DNA of 64,000 bases from positions 12,187,281 through 12,251,280 of the forward strand of contig NC_059373.1 of the NCBI RefSeq assembly GCF_019703515.2, in the 5' to 3' direction. Shown here one piece after another: positions 30,840 through 41,093 of the stretch. Position numbers and translations under genes: made by a program. Source of the DNA: Myxocyprinus asiaticus. Its lineage: Eukaryota > Chordata > Actinopteri > Cypriniformes > Catostomidae. Numbering within the stretch: the first letter of the stretch is position 1; every line of letters begins with the position of its first letter. A model generated the notes under the pieces. The model did not search any database. It had not been told where the DNA came from and saw only the letters and a list, made by a program, of their open reading frames with translations.

Positions 30840-31850
30840 TTATCCGCTTGTATTGCGTGCCACTACCTGGGATGAAACCGGTTCCACCCGGAGGTTGTAG
30901 AACCTTGCAAAGGTGTTGGGTGTTGCCCAGCCCACTGCTCTGCAAATGTCTGTTAGAGAGGCACCCCTGGCCAGGGCCCAGGAGGCCGCTACACCTCTGG
31001 TAGAATGGGCTCGTAGCCCTAACGGGGGCGGCATGTCCTGGGCGTGATATGCCATAGCTATGGCGTCAATGAATCAGTGGGTGATCCTCTGCTTGGAGAC
31101 AGCACTTCCTTTCCACTGTGCACCAAAGCAGACAAAGAGCTGCTCAGAGATCCTAAAGCTCTGTGCGCGATCCAAATAGATGCGTAAAGCGCGCACCGGA
31201 CACAGCAACGACAGGGCTGGGTCTGCCTCCTCCTGGGGCAGCGCTCGCAGGTTCACCACCTGGTCCCTAAAAGGGGCCGTGGGAACCTTGGGCACATAGC
31301 CCGGTCGGGGTCTCAAGATCACGTGAGAGTAGCCCGGACCGAACTCCAGGCACATTTCGCTGACAGAGAACGCTTGTAGGTCTCCTAGCCTCTTGATGGA
31401 AGTGAGCACAGTCAGGAGGGCAGTCTTCAAGGAGAATGCCTTAAGCTCAGCTGACTGCAAAGGCTCAAAGGGGGCTCTCTGTAGATCCAGAAGAACTAGA
31501 GAGAGGTCCCATGAGAGAACGAGGCGCGGTCTGGAGGGGTTCAGCCTCCTGGCGCCTCTCAGGAACTTGATGATCAGGTCGTGCTTCCCTAAGGACTTAC
31601 CATCCACTGTGTCGTGGTGTGCTGCTATAGCAGCAACGTACACCTTCAAGGTGGAAGGGGACAGCCACCCTTCCAACCTCTCCTGCAGGAAGGAAAACAC
31701 CGATCCGACTGCGCATCTCTGGGGGTCTTCCCATTGGGAAGAACACCACTTAGCGAACAGACGCCACTTATAGGCATACAGGCGCCTCGTATAGGGGGCT
31801 CTAGCCTGAGTGATCATGTCTACCACCGCAGGTGCTTTGGTCTTCCACAT
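30840..31850 (-). pseudogene. DIRS-B tyrosine recombinase, one in-frame stop
   Basis: The frame starts within MWKTKAPAVVDM at 31850 and stays in one register to 30840, with a single stop at 31076-31074, where a Trp codon would be expected after SKQRITH (copy A reads THWI). The first part holds a SAM-like N-domain (YTRRLYAYKWRLFAKWC) and the first catalytic Arg in TSIKRLGDLQ. After the stop come GLRAHSTRGVAASWA (HxxR box) and NTFARFYNL, with the likely catalytic Tyr. So the R-HxxR-Y set of a site-specific recombinase is present. The enzyme would integrate circular element DNA. Confidence 0.85.
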
Positions 31851-31936
31851 CCCGTCCAGGGGCCAAACATGGAGATTCCAGAGGTCTTGTCATGGGTGCC
31901 AGATGGTGCCCTGTCCCTGAGAAAGAAGGTCCTTCC

Positions 31937-32890
31937 TCAGGGGAATTCGCCAGGAGGGGCTGCCGCGTGGAGCGTGAGGTCCGAGAACCACGTCTGGGTG
32001 GGCCAGTAGGGTGCTACCAGGATGACCTGCTCCTCGTCCTCCCTGACCTTGCACAGAGTCTGTGCAAGTTGGCTCACTGGGGGAAACGCATATTTGCGTA
32101 GGCCAGGAGGCCAGCTGTGTGCCAGTGTGCTGACTATGCCGAGAGGTGTCTCGGTCAGGGTGTACCAGAGTGGGCAGAGGGAGGATTCTTGAGAGGTGAA
32201 CAGGTCTACCTGTGCCTGTCCGAATCGACTCCAAATCAGCTGGACCACCTGAGGGTGGAGTCTCCACTCTCCCCTGAGGATAACCTGCCATGACAGCGCG
32301 TCTGCTGCAGTGCTGAGGTCGCCCGGGATGTGAGTGGCTCGCAGTGACTTGAAGTGCTGCTGACTCCAGAGGAGGAGACGGCGGGCGAGTTGTGACATAC
32401 AACGAGAGCACATACCGCCTTGGCGGTTGACATATGCTACCGTTGCCGTGTTGTCTGTCCGAACTAACACGTGCTTGCCCTGGATCAATGGCCGGAACCT
32501 CCGCAGGGTGAGCAGAATTGCCAACAACTCGAGGCAGTTGATGTGCCAACACAGCTGCGGGCCTGTCCATAAGCCGGCGGCTGCGTGCCCATTGCAAACA
32601 GTGCCCCAGCCCGTTTTGGAGGTGTCTGTCGTGACCACGACACGCCTGGATACCTGTTCTAGGGGAACACCTGCCCATAGAAACGAGAGGTCAGTCCAAG
32701 GGCTGAAGAGACTGTGACAGACCAGCGTGATGGCCACGCGATGTGTCCCGCAGCGCCACACCCATCTCGGGACTCGAGTCTGAAGCCAGTGCTGAAGCGG
32801 TCTCATATGCTTCAACCCGAGCGGGGTGGCCACCGCTGAGGATGCCATATGCCCCAGGAGCCTCTGAAAGAGTTTCAGTGTGAACCGCTG
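31937..32890 (-). pseudogene. DIRS-B RNase H and pol C-terminus
   Basis: The open frame from 32848 (register extends to about 32890) includes VVVTTDTSKTGWG (first Asp), WHINCLELLAIL (Glu), VLVRTDNTATVAYVNRQGG (Asp) and STAADALSWQ (final Asp). That is a complete D-E-D-D RNase H site, which removes RNA from RNA-DNA hybrids during cDNA synthesis. It continues with the DIRS-specific C-terminal region (QVDLFTSQESSLCPLWY, KYAFPPVSQLAQ). A frameshift near 32900 detaches it from RT. Confidence 0.85.
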
Positions 32891-32899
32891 TTTTCTGTT

Positions 32900-33690
32900 T
32901 GAACACCTTCAAACAGGTCAGCACCGACTGTGCGCGCTCGTTCGTGAGGTGCACTGTCAATGAGACTGACTCCAAACTGAGAAAAGAGATGCTCTGAACC
33001 GGGAGGAGCTTGCTTTTTTCCCAGTTGACCCAAAGCCCTAATCGGCTGAGGTGCGAGAGCACCAAGTCCCTGTGTGCACACAACATGTACCGAGAGTGAG
33101 CTAGGATTAGCCAATCATCGAGATAGTTGAGAATGTGAATGCCCACTTCCCTTAACGGGGCAAGAGCTGCCTCTGTGACCTTCGTGAAGACGCAAGGGGA
33201 CAAGGACAGGCCGAAAGGGAGGACCTTGTACTGATATGCCTGACCCTCGAATGCAAACTGCAGGAAGGGTCTGTGTCAAGGTAGAATCGAGACGTGAAAG
33301 TACGCGTCCTTCAGGTCTACCGCCGCGAACCAATCTTGACGCCGGACACTCGCCAGAATGCGTTTTTGCGTCAGCATCTTGAACGGGAGTCTGTGTAAAG
33401 CCCGGTTCAGTACTTGCAGGTCCAAGATTGGCCGCAACCCACCGCCTTTTTTCGGTACGATGAAGTAGGGGCTGTAAAATCCCTTTTTCATCTTGGCCTG
33501 AGGGACAGGTTCTATCACACCCTTCCGTAGGAGGGTAGCGATTTCCATGCGCAAGGTAGCAGCGTTTTCGTCCTTCACCAAGGTGAAGTGGATACCGCTG
33601 AACCTGGGCGGATGCCTGGCGAACTGAATCACGTAGCCGAGTCGGACGATCCGGACCAGCCATCGTGATGGATTGGAAAGCGCAAGCTAT
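32900..33690 (-). pseudogene. DIRS-B reverse transcriptase
   Basis: Same-frame pieces separated by stops near 33697 and at 33278-33276. Seen in order: FSGIHFTLVKDENAATLRME, GFYSPYFIVPKKGGGLRPIL (fingers), DWFAAVDLKDAYFHVSI (motif A Asp), QYKVLPFGLSLSP (motif B) and ILNYLDDWLILA (YLDD, motif C). All catalytic Asp residues are therefore present. The enzyme copies element RNA into DNA. The stop at 33276 falls where the upstream and downstream sequence is otherwise continuous, consistent with a single substitution. Confidence 0.87.
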
Positions 33691-33773
33691 GCATCCAAGT
33701 TCCGCGCGAGGGGGACCAAAGGGACAATGTCGTCAGATGTACCGGCAGATGGGGCCTCGCGGCAGGGCGGAGC

Positions 33774-34982
33774 TCAAGGTGCTATACCATGTCGTGGCCG
33801 TGCTGAGTCTAGGGACATCAAAGCACTTACCTGGCTCCTTGTGACCACCCCCGGAACAGCCTGGGATGGGGGAGGAAGAGGCCTGTCCTCACTACCCGTG
33901 AAGACTGTCACATCGGGGGCGGATGTGTGCCACAGCTGGGCACGCAGAGGCGGGGAGACCGCCGCTGGAGCGCCAATCCTGCAAGGGATAAAAGGTGGAC
34001 GGTGGTCATGATGACAACCGTGCACACTGGGTATGTGACCCAGGGAAGGAGTAAACCGCTCTTTTGCTGAACTGTTGGATACCGCAGCCACTTGGGCATG
34101 TGGTGAAATCAAATGAAAAAGCAACAAAAGATTGTCCACCCAGCCCTCCACCTGGGGACGGAGTGGTCTTACTACCAGCTCCAATGCAGTGGGTTTTGTC
34201 GACCCTGGGTCGCCCGTCTCAGGGGCGCATTGACGACCTTCGTGGGTTCTTGGCAGCCGGCCATGAGATGGGTGGCGTCTGCTTCCTGCGGTGGGCTCCA
34301 CGCTGGGGCCGGATAGGCCAGCCTGGGAGATGGGGGCAGCAAGGAACCATGTCTTGTAGGCCTCACCCATCTCGACCAGGTTGAGCCAAAGGTGGCGCTC
34401 CTGGTCCACTAATGTGGACATCTTCCACCCGAGAGACCACGCCGTGACCTTCGTTGCTCGGAGTGCAAGGTCGGTTGCTGAGCGCAGTTGCTGCATCAGA
34501 TATGGGGTGGAACTACCCTCGTGCAGTTCTTTTATCGCCTTGGCTTGGTGGACCTTCAGGAGAGCCATGGCGTGCAGGGCAGAGGCGGCTTGTGCAGCAG
34601 CACTGTAGGCTTTGGCTGTCAGGGATGACATGATCCTACAGGGCTTGGACGGGAGCTTTGGGTGTCCGCACCAGGTGGCAGCACTCTGCGGGCATAGGTG
34701 CACCGTGAGCGCCTTATCCACCGGGGGAATCGCCGTATAGCCCCTGGCCGCCCTGCCATCGAGGGTAGTGAGGGCGGGGGAACTGAGAAATAGGGACCGG
34801 GCAGTAAAAGGTGCCTCCCACGATTTTGTCAGCTCCTTGTGCACTTCTGGGAAGAAAGGCAGCGGCTTTGAGCTGCGCCACGAGCCCAGGAACCAATCAT
34901 CGAGCCGCGAGGGTTTAGGGGAGAGCGGAGGGTTCCACTCTAGCCCGACGCTCACGGCCGCCTGGGAAAGCAGGTCCGACAT
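33774..34982 (-). CDS. DIRS-B gag-like ORF1, 402 codons
   Basis: The longest open frame in the window. It encodes a putative nucleocapsid-like protein of the DIRS element. Visible sections: SRLDDWFLGSWRSSKPLPFF, ALTVHLCPQSAATWCGHPKL, IMSSLTAKAYSAAAQAASAL (Ala-rich helix), SATDLALRATKVTAWSLGWK, and a Pro/Arg-rich C-terminus. Comparable conserved blocks occur in DIRS ORF1 proteins. No enzymatic motif and no zinc knuckle is seen. The true N-terminus probably lay further 5': an acidic Ser/Ala-rich stretch up to about 35135 is out of frame and interrupted by a stop just before the Met at 34982. So this ORF is probably N-terminally truncated. Confidence 0.75.
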   Translation of the reverse strand: MSDLLSQAAVSVGLEWNPPLSPKPSRLDDWFLGSWRSSKPLPFFPEVHKELTKSWEAPFTARSLFLSSPALTTLDGRAARGYTAIPPVDKALTVHLCPQSAATWCGHPKLPSKPCRIMSSLTAKAYSAAAQAASALHAMALLKVHQAKAIKELHEGSSTPYLMQQLRSATDLALRATKVTAWSLGWKMSTLVDQERHLWLNLVEMGEAYKTWFLAAPISQAGLSGPSVEPTAGSRRHPSHGRLPRTHEGRQCAPETGDPGSTKPTALELVVRPLRPQVEGWVDNLLLLFHLISPHAQVAAVSNSSAKERFTPSLGHIPSVHGCHHDHRPPFIPCRIGAPAAVSPPLRAQLWHTSAPDVTVFTGSEDRPLPPPSQAVPGVVTRSQVSALMSLDSARPRHGIAP

Positions 34983-35189
34983 CTCTGCATCAGCCTATGA
35001 CTGGGCAATCGTCGCTGAAGGGGGGAGCCCAGCTGAGGCTTCTGCGTCCGACTGGACAAGCCCGCTCTCCGATGCTGCGCTCGAGAGCTCATCAGCTTCA
35101 CGGGCTCCGAACAAGAGGTCGAACTCGCCATGAGACGAGCCAGCGGACTCATCCGGAAGCCCGATCGGGGCAGATGAGCGTGCTCAAGA

Positions 35190-35246
35190 GTGACCCCTAG
35201 TGTCACTACATCGACACAACATCGAGTGAGTGACATATAGGGAATG
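35190..35246. repeat. DIRS-B right inverted terminus, partial
   Basis: Reverse complement of 30034-30088 (GAGTGACCCCTAGTGTCACT, then CATCGACACAACATCGAG). It stops at about 35246 without the hairpin segment found at the left end. Confidence 0.82.
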
Positions 35247-35733
35247 CAAGCAAACCCTGAAGCTGATCAGACTAGTATGCGTGTATGTCTGTTAAATCTC
35301 TGAAAGCTAACTTTCACTACAATTTTTTTTTTATAATATAATGTGAAATAATAAAAATGTGATAGCCTTTATAAGCAGTCAGAGTTTATTTATGTAAATA
35401 AACCTCATGCAGTCAGTATTGGTTTCTGTGTAAACTCCAGGTAAGTGCACATGTTTTTTACTGTTATTTTTAAATCTTTTTTGTTTTCTATTTTTATTCA
35501 GACATATTGTTCATTTTATTTTTTCCTAAAAGAAAAGCATAGTTTGTTGAAGTTGTCTTATTTTGAAGCTGTTCTTGGTAACATTTGTGAATAAAAGAAA
35601 ATCTAAGATTCACATCTGTGTCATACGTGTTATTTTAAATGTGCATATTCATTTATGATTAATCGGTTAAAAAATGTTTGTGGGTTAGAGTACTGGACTA
35701 CAAAATTACTCTAAAATGCCCACCCCTTCGGAA
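35247..35733. mobile_element. Older repeat split by DIRS-B, right part
   Basis: AT-rich interior ending in TGTGGGTTAGAGTACTGGAC, then TACAAAATTACTC and TGCCCACCCC. It is paired with 29319-29708 as the two halves of one interrupted repeat. No ORF. Confidence 0.36.
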
Positions 35734-35964
35734 ACAACATGCCGATTTCCCATGTGATCATGCTGATCAGAATATAAACGGGGCTTGACTTTGGATATAA
35801 ATGGGGGCTTAACCTTGATTTTATGCTCCTGTAAGCTGTTGTATGAACAGGACAATTAGTGTGTCACACCTGTTAGTATCCACCTTTTTCCTGGGGGTCT
35901 TACTAGGGAAACTAATGTGGGTGGAACATCCGCCAGAAGCCGTTCTATAGCATTCCCTAGCTCT
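35734..35964. other. Short intergenic spacer
   Basis: Non-coding sequence; nothing recognised. Confidence 0.5.
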
Positions 35965-36700
35965 AGCTGCAGTCATTTTAAGACCCTGTTTACAGCTGGT
36001 GATTCGGATGGTCCGATCGCAAATGGTCTGCACTAAATATAGTTGTAAACGGGGTGCAAAATGTTTTGTGATTGGATCACAAAAACACATAAATAGGTAG
36101 TCAAAAACCACATCGCATTTGACGTTTAAAACGCCATCCTGATGCGTCCCGGATGGCAGCGAAGCACCGCCTCTCACCTGTCAATCACCCGCCAAACAAA
36201 AGTTTAAACTTACGTGTGGATTCAAAATTAAATAACCATCCGATTGGAAAACTTGAAAAAGCGATTACGTAACCGAGGACGAGAGCTTCATGGCTCTTCC
36301 TTAGTGTGTCTGTCTGATTTGAACATGCAGGGTGATAAGTACAAGCACACACATCTGACGCTGAACTAACACAGGTACTCCACATAAACATCCGATAATT
36401 TTGCTCAAAATGTTGCGTTTGTGCTTAGATTAAATCTCAGCTGCATCTGGGAGAAACAGTGCGCCAGTTTTGTTCGCACTTTCTTTGTCTTTCTTACTTT
36501 TTTGCAGTTTATTATCATTCAGTAACACACTGATATAGTAATTGATGTATGTCCTCATGAAATCATACACGCTCTCCTCAAAATCCCAACACCGCAATGA
36601 AAGAATGAATGGACGAACGCTGCAACAACAGCTGTGTTAACTTGACAACGGATGTAACGCCCACATTTGGCGCTAAGCATCATGTGACGTAGGAAAAGGT
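35965..36700. repeat. Dispersed repeat candidate, moderately GC-rich
   Basis: Includes GACCCTGTTTACAGCTGGTG (35981), GGTCCGATCGCAAATGGTCT (36010), GTTGTAAACGGGGTGCAAAA (36043), and later GATGCGTCCCGGATGG and CGCCTCTCACCTGTCAATCA. These words recall a repeat I associate with cyprinid genomes. Ends were not resolved, and the 36200-36700 portion may be unrelated. Confidence 0.32.
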
Positions 36701-37139
36701 GGATATGTTTGTCAATCCCAAACACTGACTGTGTGAATTTAGCTCAACACAAGCTAAGTCAAGTTCTGTCATAACGCTGTGACTGATTATATCATGGACT
36801 CAACACCAAATGACACAGAAAAACAAATTGACAGATATAACTAAACGAATGAGATTAACAAGAGTTGTGATAACACAGAAAATCTGGTGTCTTCGCTAAA
36901 ACAACCAAATAACCCCGAATGATTAGTTTTGTCCTCTTTTAAAGTCTCGCCAAAAAAAACACCACAAAATAGTTTTGACTTTTGATGCCCAAACACTTTT
37001 ATTTATTTACCTCGGCATATATTTTTCATTTTTTTGCTCACCAAATAAAGACTAATTAAAGGAGAGGATATGTTTTAAAATAGGAAGCCTGGGTGGGATG
37101 GTGGGATTTTTTTCTTCCTCTTTTCTAAAATTTTGTCAC
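36701..37139. other. Intergenic, nothing recognised
   Basis: AT-rich non-coding sequence without repeats or exons that I can identify. Confidence 0.5.
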
Positions 37140-37400
37140 CTTTTTTCTCTCCCCCATCAGTTTAATTAGCCAACATTTGTCTCAGTTTTCCTGAGCAGCG
37201 TTTGTTTATCCTAGTGTCACTGCTGACATTGGCCAATTAGTGTGGTGAAACTGTTTAGCCTCAAAAGCACAAGCAGTGGAAAACACTCCCGAGATGTTTG
37301 CTCTGAGCTCATGGGGAGATAGAGACAGAAATTTGGGGGAGTGAAGGAGATGTCAGAGCATTTAGGTAGATTATGAAGAATCATGACCACATGAGGGTTT
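37140..37400. promoter_or_regulatory. Candidate conserved regulatory element E
   Basis: A non-repetitive block with CAGTTTAATTAGCCAACATT (37159), TGTTTATCCTAGTGTCACTG (about 37204, forkhead-like TGTTTA) and TTGGCCAATTAGTGTGG (37230). Dense homeodomain and CCAAT-type words suggest an enhancer. Untested. Confidence 0.33.
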
Positions 37401-37516
37401 TGATAATTGTTAATGCTGGGAAAGATGTTATTTGCTGTGGACTGTATTGTGACAGCAGTGAAATATGAATAGTGTTGAGGCTTAAAATTTATAAAAATGG
37501 CTTTTAAAATAGTATG

Positions 37517-37518
<2 letters not shown>

Positions 37519-37551
<33 letters not shown>
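37519..37551. repeat. (TA)n microsatellite
   Basis: A TA run of about 33 bp. Confidence 0.93.
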
Positions 37552-37554
<3 letters not shown>

Positions 37555-38804
37555 AATGTTAACAATTAAGAAATATTATTTGAACATTATACTATCATGG
37601 TCAGTCACTTGGCTACACTTTACCAAGACGTTATTATAATAAAGTTATAATGAACCATTTTGCCTTGGTATTTTGCCAGATGGTTACCATGGTGAATTCT
37701 TGGATGTACCTTTATTGAAAAGTTGTCAAATGGACTAAAAATACATGAAAAAGAAACAAATCAGCAAACATAAACCATTGCCATTGCTATGCCATTCAGT
37801 ATAACATTTGAACGGTTGCAAATGCTCTCTGGGAAGTCACTACAACACACACATACACACACAGACAGTTTATGAAAACTGAAGCCTACGGTTATAATAT
37901 AAAATGCCTGCGCTGTTGATAGTCTCTATAGGTCGTTTAAAGCCATTGTTGTGCTGAAGTTTGAATATTTATTTTGTGCTGGCACTGTAGACTGACTGAT
38001 GTGCGCGACATGACATGCTGCAGGTTTGAGTCTATGGATATGAAGTGCTAATACATCCCCCGCTAGATAAGTCATTTTGACTCATTCTTGCCTACACACG
38101 CATGTCGGAAAGAGAGAATCTATGTGCCTCAAAGAGAGAGAGAGACAAAGAGAGAAAGAGAGAGAGAGAGAGATTGACTCGACATACTGCCTACCCTCAC
38201 ACAACAATTACCGCAGTCGAGGCTCACTGCAAAGATAAATTAATGTCTCCTCACCGGACAAAAGATTTTCTGTTTGGTAAAATACAGAAACTATCATGTA
38301 ATACGTGTAGAGAGCTTGTATATCATTTAAAATGGCCCTTGGAATGAAAGCAAATAACTTGTTTAACATTTTAGAGCTGAAGTGTTTAATTTCTCACTGC
38401 ACCTATAGCGTCACAAAATTGAATAGCGAAATTGAATCCCGAACAATCCCTTTGCCTGCCATTAGTCGGACGGTCAGATAGTCCAGCCCCAAACTCAGCC
38501 TGTATTGCAATGTTGGACTGGTTGGCATGACCAAAAACAAACCAGAGCAAAACAAAACATATGAATTTAGGAAACAAGAAAACACTATTTGCCAATGGGG
38601 TAAGGAAAGTTCTGTGAAAACTAGTCTTAACTTAATAAGTTGTTTGGTTCTCAAGAAAATTAATCTTGTTTTAAGGAAGTTTATACAGTGTATTTGTATT
38701 AGAAACCAAGCAGTGCAGGTTGGATCCAACAGCCAAGGTCACAACAGCGTTTCATGAACACACTACCCTCTGTGTCTTTGCTTCAACTGAAAGATGCATT
38801 TTAA
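37552..38804. other. Intergenic; (GA)n at 38130-38173
   Basis: Non-coding DNA with a GAGA-rich microsatellite at 38130-38173. The ORFs in this stretch overlap in antisense and look random. No element ends seen. Confidence 0.55.
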
Positions 38805-39088
38805 GAGGCCGTTCACACCAAATTGCGTCCTTGCTGTAAAAACTTTAGACATAGTGCCACAAATACAACAAAACACAGGTGTCAAACAGAACGAGACACG
38901 TTTTAAAAAGTTAAAGTCATTTTTTACTTGACACGTCATCTTAAAAAACACAGTGCTCCGGCGCAAGCCGTGGAAAAAATAAGCGACACATGGTGCAAAG
39001 ACAACTATCTAGCACATTTTAACAGGAAAACAATTGGAAGAATTGCACAAATGAACGCAAAAATTAGTTCAGTGTAAATGGTCCCAAT
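38805..39088. mobile_element. MITE of the GGCCGTTCACAC type, degraded
   Basis: Left end AAGAGGCCGTTCACACC (38803). The right end TTCAGTGTAAATGGTCCC, inverted, gives GGGACCATTTACACTGAA. Internal GCG-containing words follow both ends. A shorter, cleaner relative is at 55278-55431. Confidence 0.45.
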
Positions 39089-39298
39089 TTATTAATGGGG
39101 GAGGCAAGTAATAAAAAACTGTTACGTCAGTAAAAAAATAAAAAATAAATTAACATTGGGTTGTTGTTATTATTGGACTACGAAAGGACTACGAAAATAA
39201 AAATAAATAATTTTTCCATTGTCTTTTTCAAGATGTGCTCATTAAAGTTTTAAAGCTTAGAAACTCAGGCAAGAACGAATGTTACATTATTGTGCCTG
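39089..39298. other. Spacer between two MITEs
   Basis: AT-rich, nothing recognised. Confidence 0.5.
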
Positions 39299-39838
39299 AT
39301 GCCACGTTCCATTCAACTTGGAAAGTCGGATTTTCCAACTTCCTACTGGGAAAAGTGCAATGGAACACCACTTGAAGTCATAAATCCAACTTGGAAAGTC
39401 GTGCGGAAATTTTAATCGATTTCTCCGAGATGCGGTGTGTGACGTCACACAATCATGTCGGCACCCAGGAAGATATCAAAATAAGTGATAAACATTCACT
39501 TGTATTAAATAATATCGATAAATGAGTCAAAGTTCCAACATTACATGAAATTAAAGTGTGTTTAACAAATGTTAGCAGAGTAGCAGGTGTTCAAACATGG
39601 TAAATTATACTCTCTTTTAATAATTGTACACCTGTAGCACAAATGCTAGCGCTGCAAATTGTTTATGAATTGGGTTGCTAGGAAACATCTCTGGTGACAA
39701 ACACCTGCTAAGCTAACGGGAGCGTTGCAGTTTTGTTTCCTTAAATGTCCGAGCATCTGGCATGGAATGCATTTATGGTTGGAGATCAGAGATATCAAGT
39801 AGGAATATCCCACATCCGATTTGAATGGAACGCAACAT
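39299..39838. mobile_element. MITE with CACGTTCCATTCAA ends
   Basis: ATGCCACGTTCCATTCAACT at 39299 is mirrored by TTTGAATGGAACGCAACAT ending at 39838, enclosing 540 bp with no transposase. Just inside the left end, repeated AACTTGGAAAGTCG words (39315 and 39387) form a short internal duplication. Confidence 0.6.
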
Positions 39839-40714
39839 TATTGTGTGCATATACAGGGCCCTTTCTCATTCATTGCTGTGCTGTTATGTAACGCAAGAAG
39901 TGAGGACATTTTTGATGTAAAGTTTGTGAGGGGGCGTTGAGTTAATACGTTAAGATACGTCAAATTCACATAACACAGTGCACAGATTAAATTTAGTACT
40001 TCCTACGTGCCACCAGAAACCACATGTGAGGCGTTTCAAACCGCAGACTCCCAAACAGCGGCCGACACTTTCATGGCAGCCTCCAGTCTATCTTATCTAT
40101 CTTCCCATCTGTATCATCTTCGTCTGAGTGGAACAAAGACAAGCAGCACCGCTGAAGTGGCACTGACAGCTTTGCAGGGGAAGAGTGAGTCTTCTCTGCG
40201 GGGAGAACTGGGAAACTGTGCAGCCTGTGGTGGCAGGGAGACGCCAGCGACTCTTTCATGCCACCATCAGCCTTTTGCTCCGGGCTCCCACTCAGAATCA
40301 CACACACTCATGTCACCCTAAGGCAGCAGTCTCAAACACTTAACTCAAATCCAGAGGTGTTTATGGAACTTTATGCTCAGCCCAAGTTTCTCGCTCATTC
40401 AGTCCCAGAAACTGGCAGCCTGACTGCTGGTTCGGATGGTGAAGTCTAATTATGTGTAGACACACTGATATAGTATATGGAGTGACCACACACACACCAA
40501 CCACAAATAGACAAACACATATGCACACACAGAAGCATCATGACAATTCAAGCTGAGGGGGTATGTGATTTTTGAGTGGATAAAAAAAAAAGTGCAACCA
40601 ATCAAGTCACCTTTTATAGATCTATCGTCTAACCGTCCTCATGTTGCTCAAAAGTTCTATGAGGAGTTATTATTAAAATGCTAAAGCTGCTTCTTCCAAA
40701 CAATGAAAAGGCAT
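39839..40714. other. Intergenic, nothing recognised
   Basis: Mixed composition. A 104-codon plus-strand ORF at 40007-40321 is Ser/Thr/Ala-rich, has no domain or splice context, and overlaps an equal antisense ORF. I do not call it a gene. CA-rich words occur at 40488-40530. Confidence 0.5.
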
Positions 40715-40860
40715 GGTCACCCCCGTCAACAGCTTTGGAGGCGTTGAAGAGGGTTTTGCCCAAGGCGCCATACAATTCCCCCAACCCCCCCCCCCCCCAG
40801 TCAACAACTTTTGGGGGCATGTTGAAGCGGGCAGGGCACCGTACAAGATAGAACCGCTAC
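40715..40860. repeat. Diverged tandem duplication of about 75 bp around a C run
   Basis: GTCAACAGCTTTGGAGGCGT (40725) and GTCAACAACTTTTGGGGGCA (40800) begin two similar halves. Each continues with GTTGAAG, a GGG-GC(A)CA block and a CC(A/G)TACAA word. A run of about 14 C's (40785-40798) separates them. Confidence 0.5.
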
Positions 40861-41023
40861 TGGGCATAGTGATAGTTGGCTGTCAAGTTCAGTTGCAATT
40901 TTGCTTTGTATGTTTAAAAAAAAAAAAACATTGCATGCTAAATGAAAATCATGCTTTGTCTGACAATTACATAAGGGACTACTAAGTTGTAATCTTACAA
41001 GTGAACCAGGACTGCTACCAGTG

Positions 41024-41060
41024 CCCCCTCAAAAAACAAAACAAAACAAAACAAAAAAAC
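41024..41060. repeat. (CAAAA)n simple repeat
   Basis: Several CAAAA units in a row, directly visible. Confidence 0.85.
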
Positions 41061-41093
41061 TCTGATATGCTCTGATGCAAAAATATGCTCTGT

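Larger units (their letters stand above)
29709..35246 (-). mobile_element. DIRS-like tyrosine-recombinase retrotransposon, copy B, near full length
   Basis: A 5.5-kb minus-strand element with all DIRS modules in order: right inverted terminus (35246), gag-like ORF (34982-33774), reverse transcriptase (about 33690-32900), RNase H (32848-31937), tyrosine recombinase (31850-30840), and a left terminus with hairpin arms (29709-30030). It lacks LTRs, protease and DDE integrase, as expected for DIRS. The lesions seen are in-frame stops (33276, 31074 and one near 33697) and a frameshift near 32900. It is more GC-rich than its surroundings. The right terminus retains only the inner part of the inverted repeat, so the 5' end may be truncated. 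Confidence 0.87.

Noticed and set aside
31393..32101. Plus-strand ORFs of 126, 131 and 89 codons over the DIRS-B recombinase and RNase H region
   Set aside because: They are antisense to well-recognised DIRS protein motifs, have no domains, and their openness follows from the GC-rich codon pattern of the opposite strand.
33115..33663. Minus-strand 182-codon ORF (alternative frame)
   Set aside because: It overlaps the reverse transcriptase frame that carries motif A and B; this second frame has no conserved motif.
33673..35200. Plus-strand ORFs of 67-121 codons over the gag-like region
   Set aside because: Antisense shadows of the DIRS-B ORF1 region.
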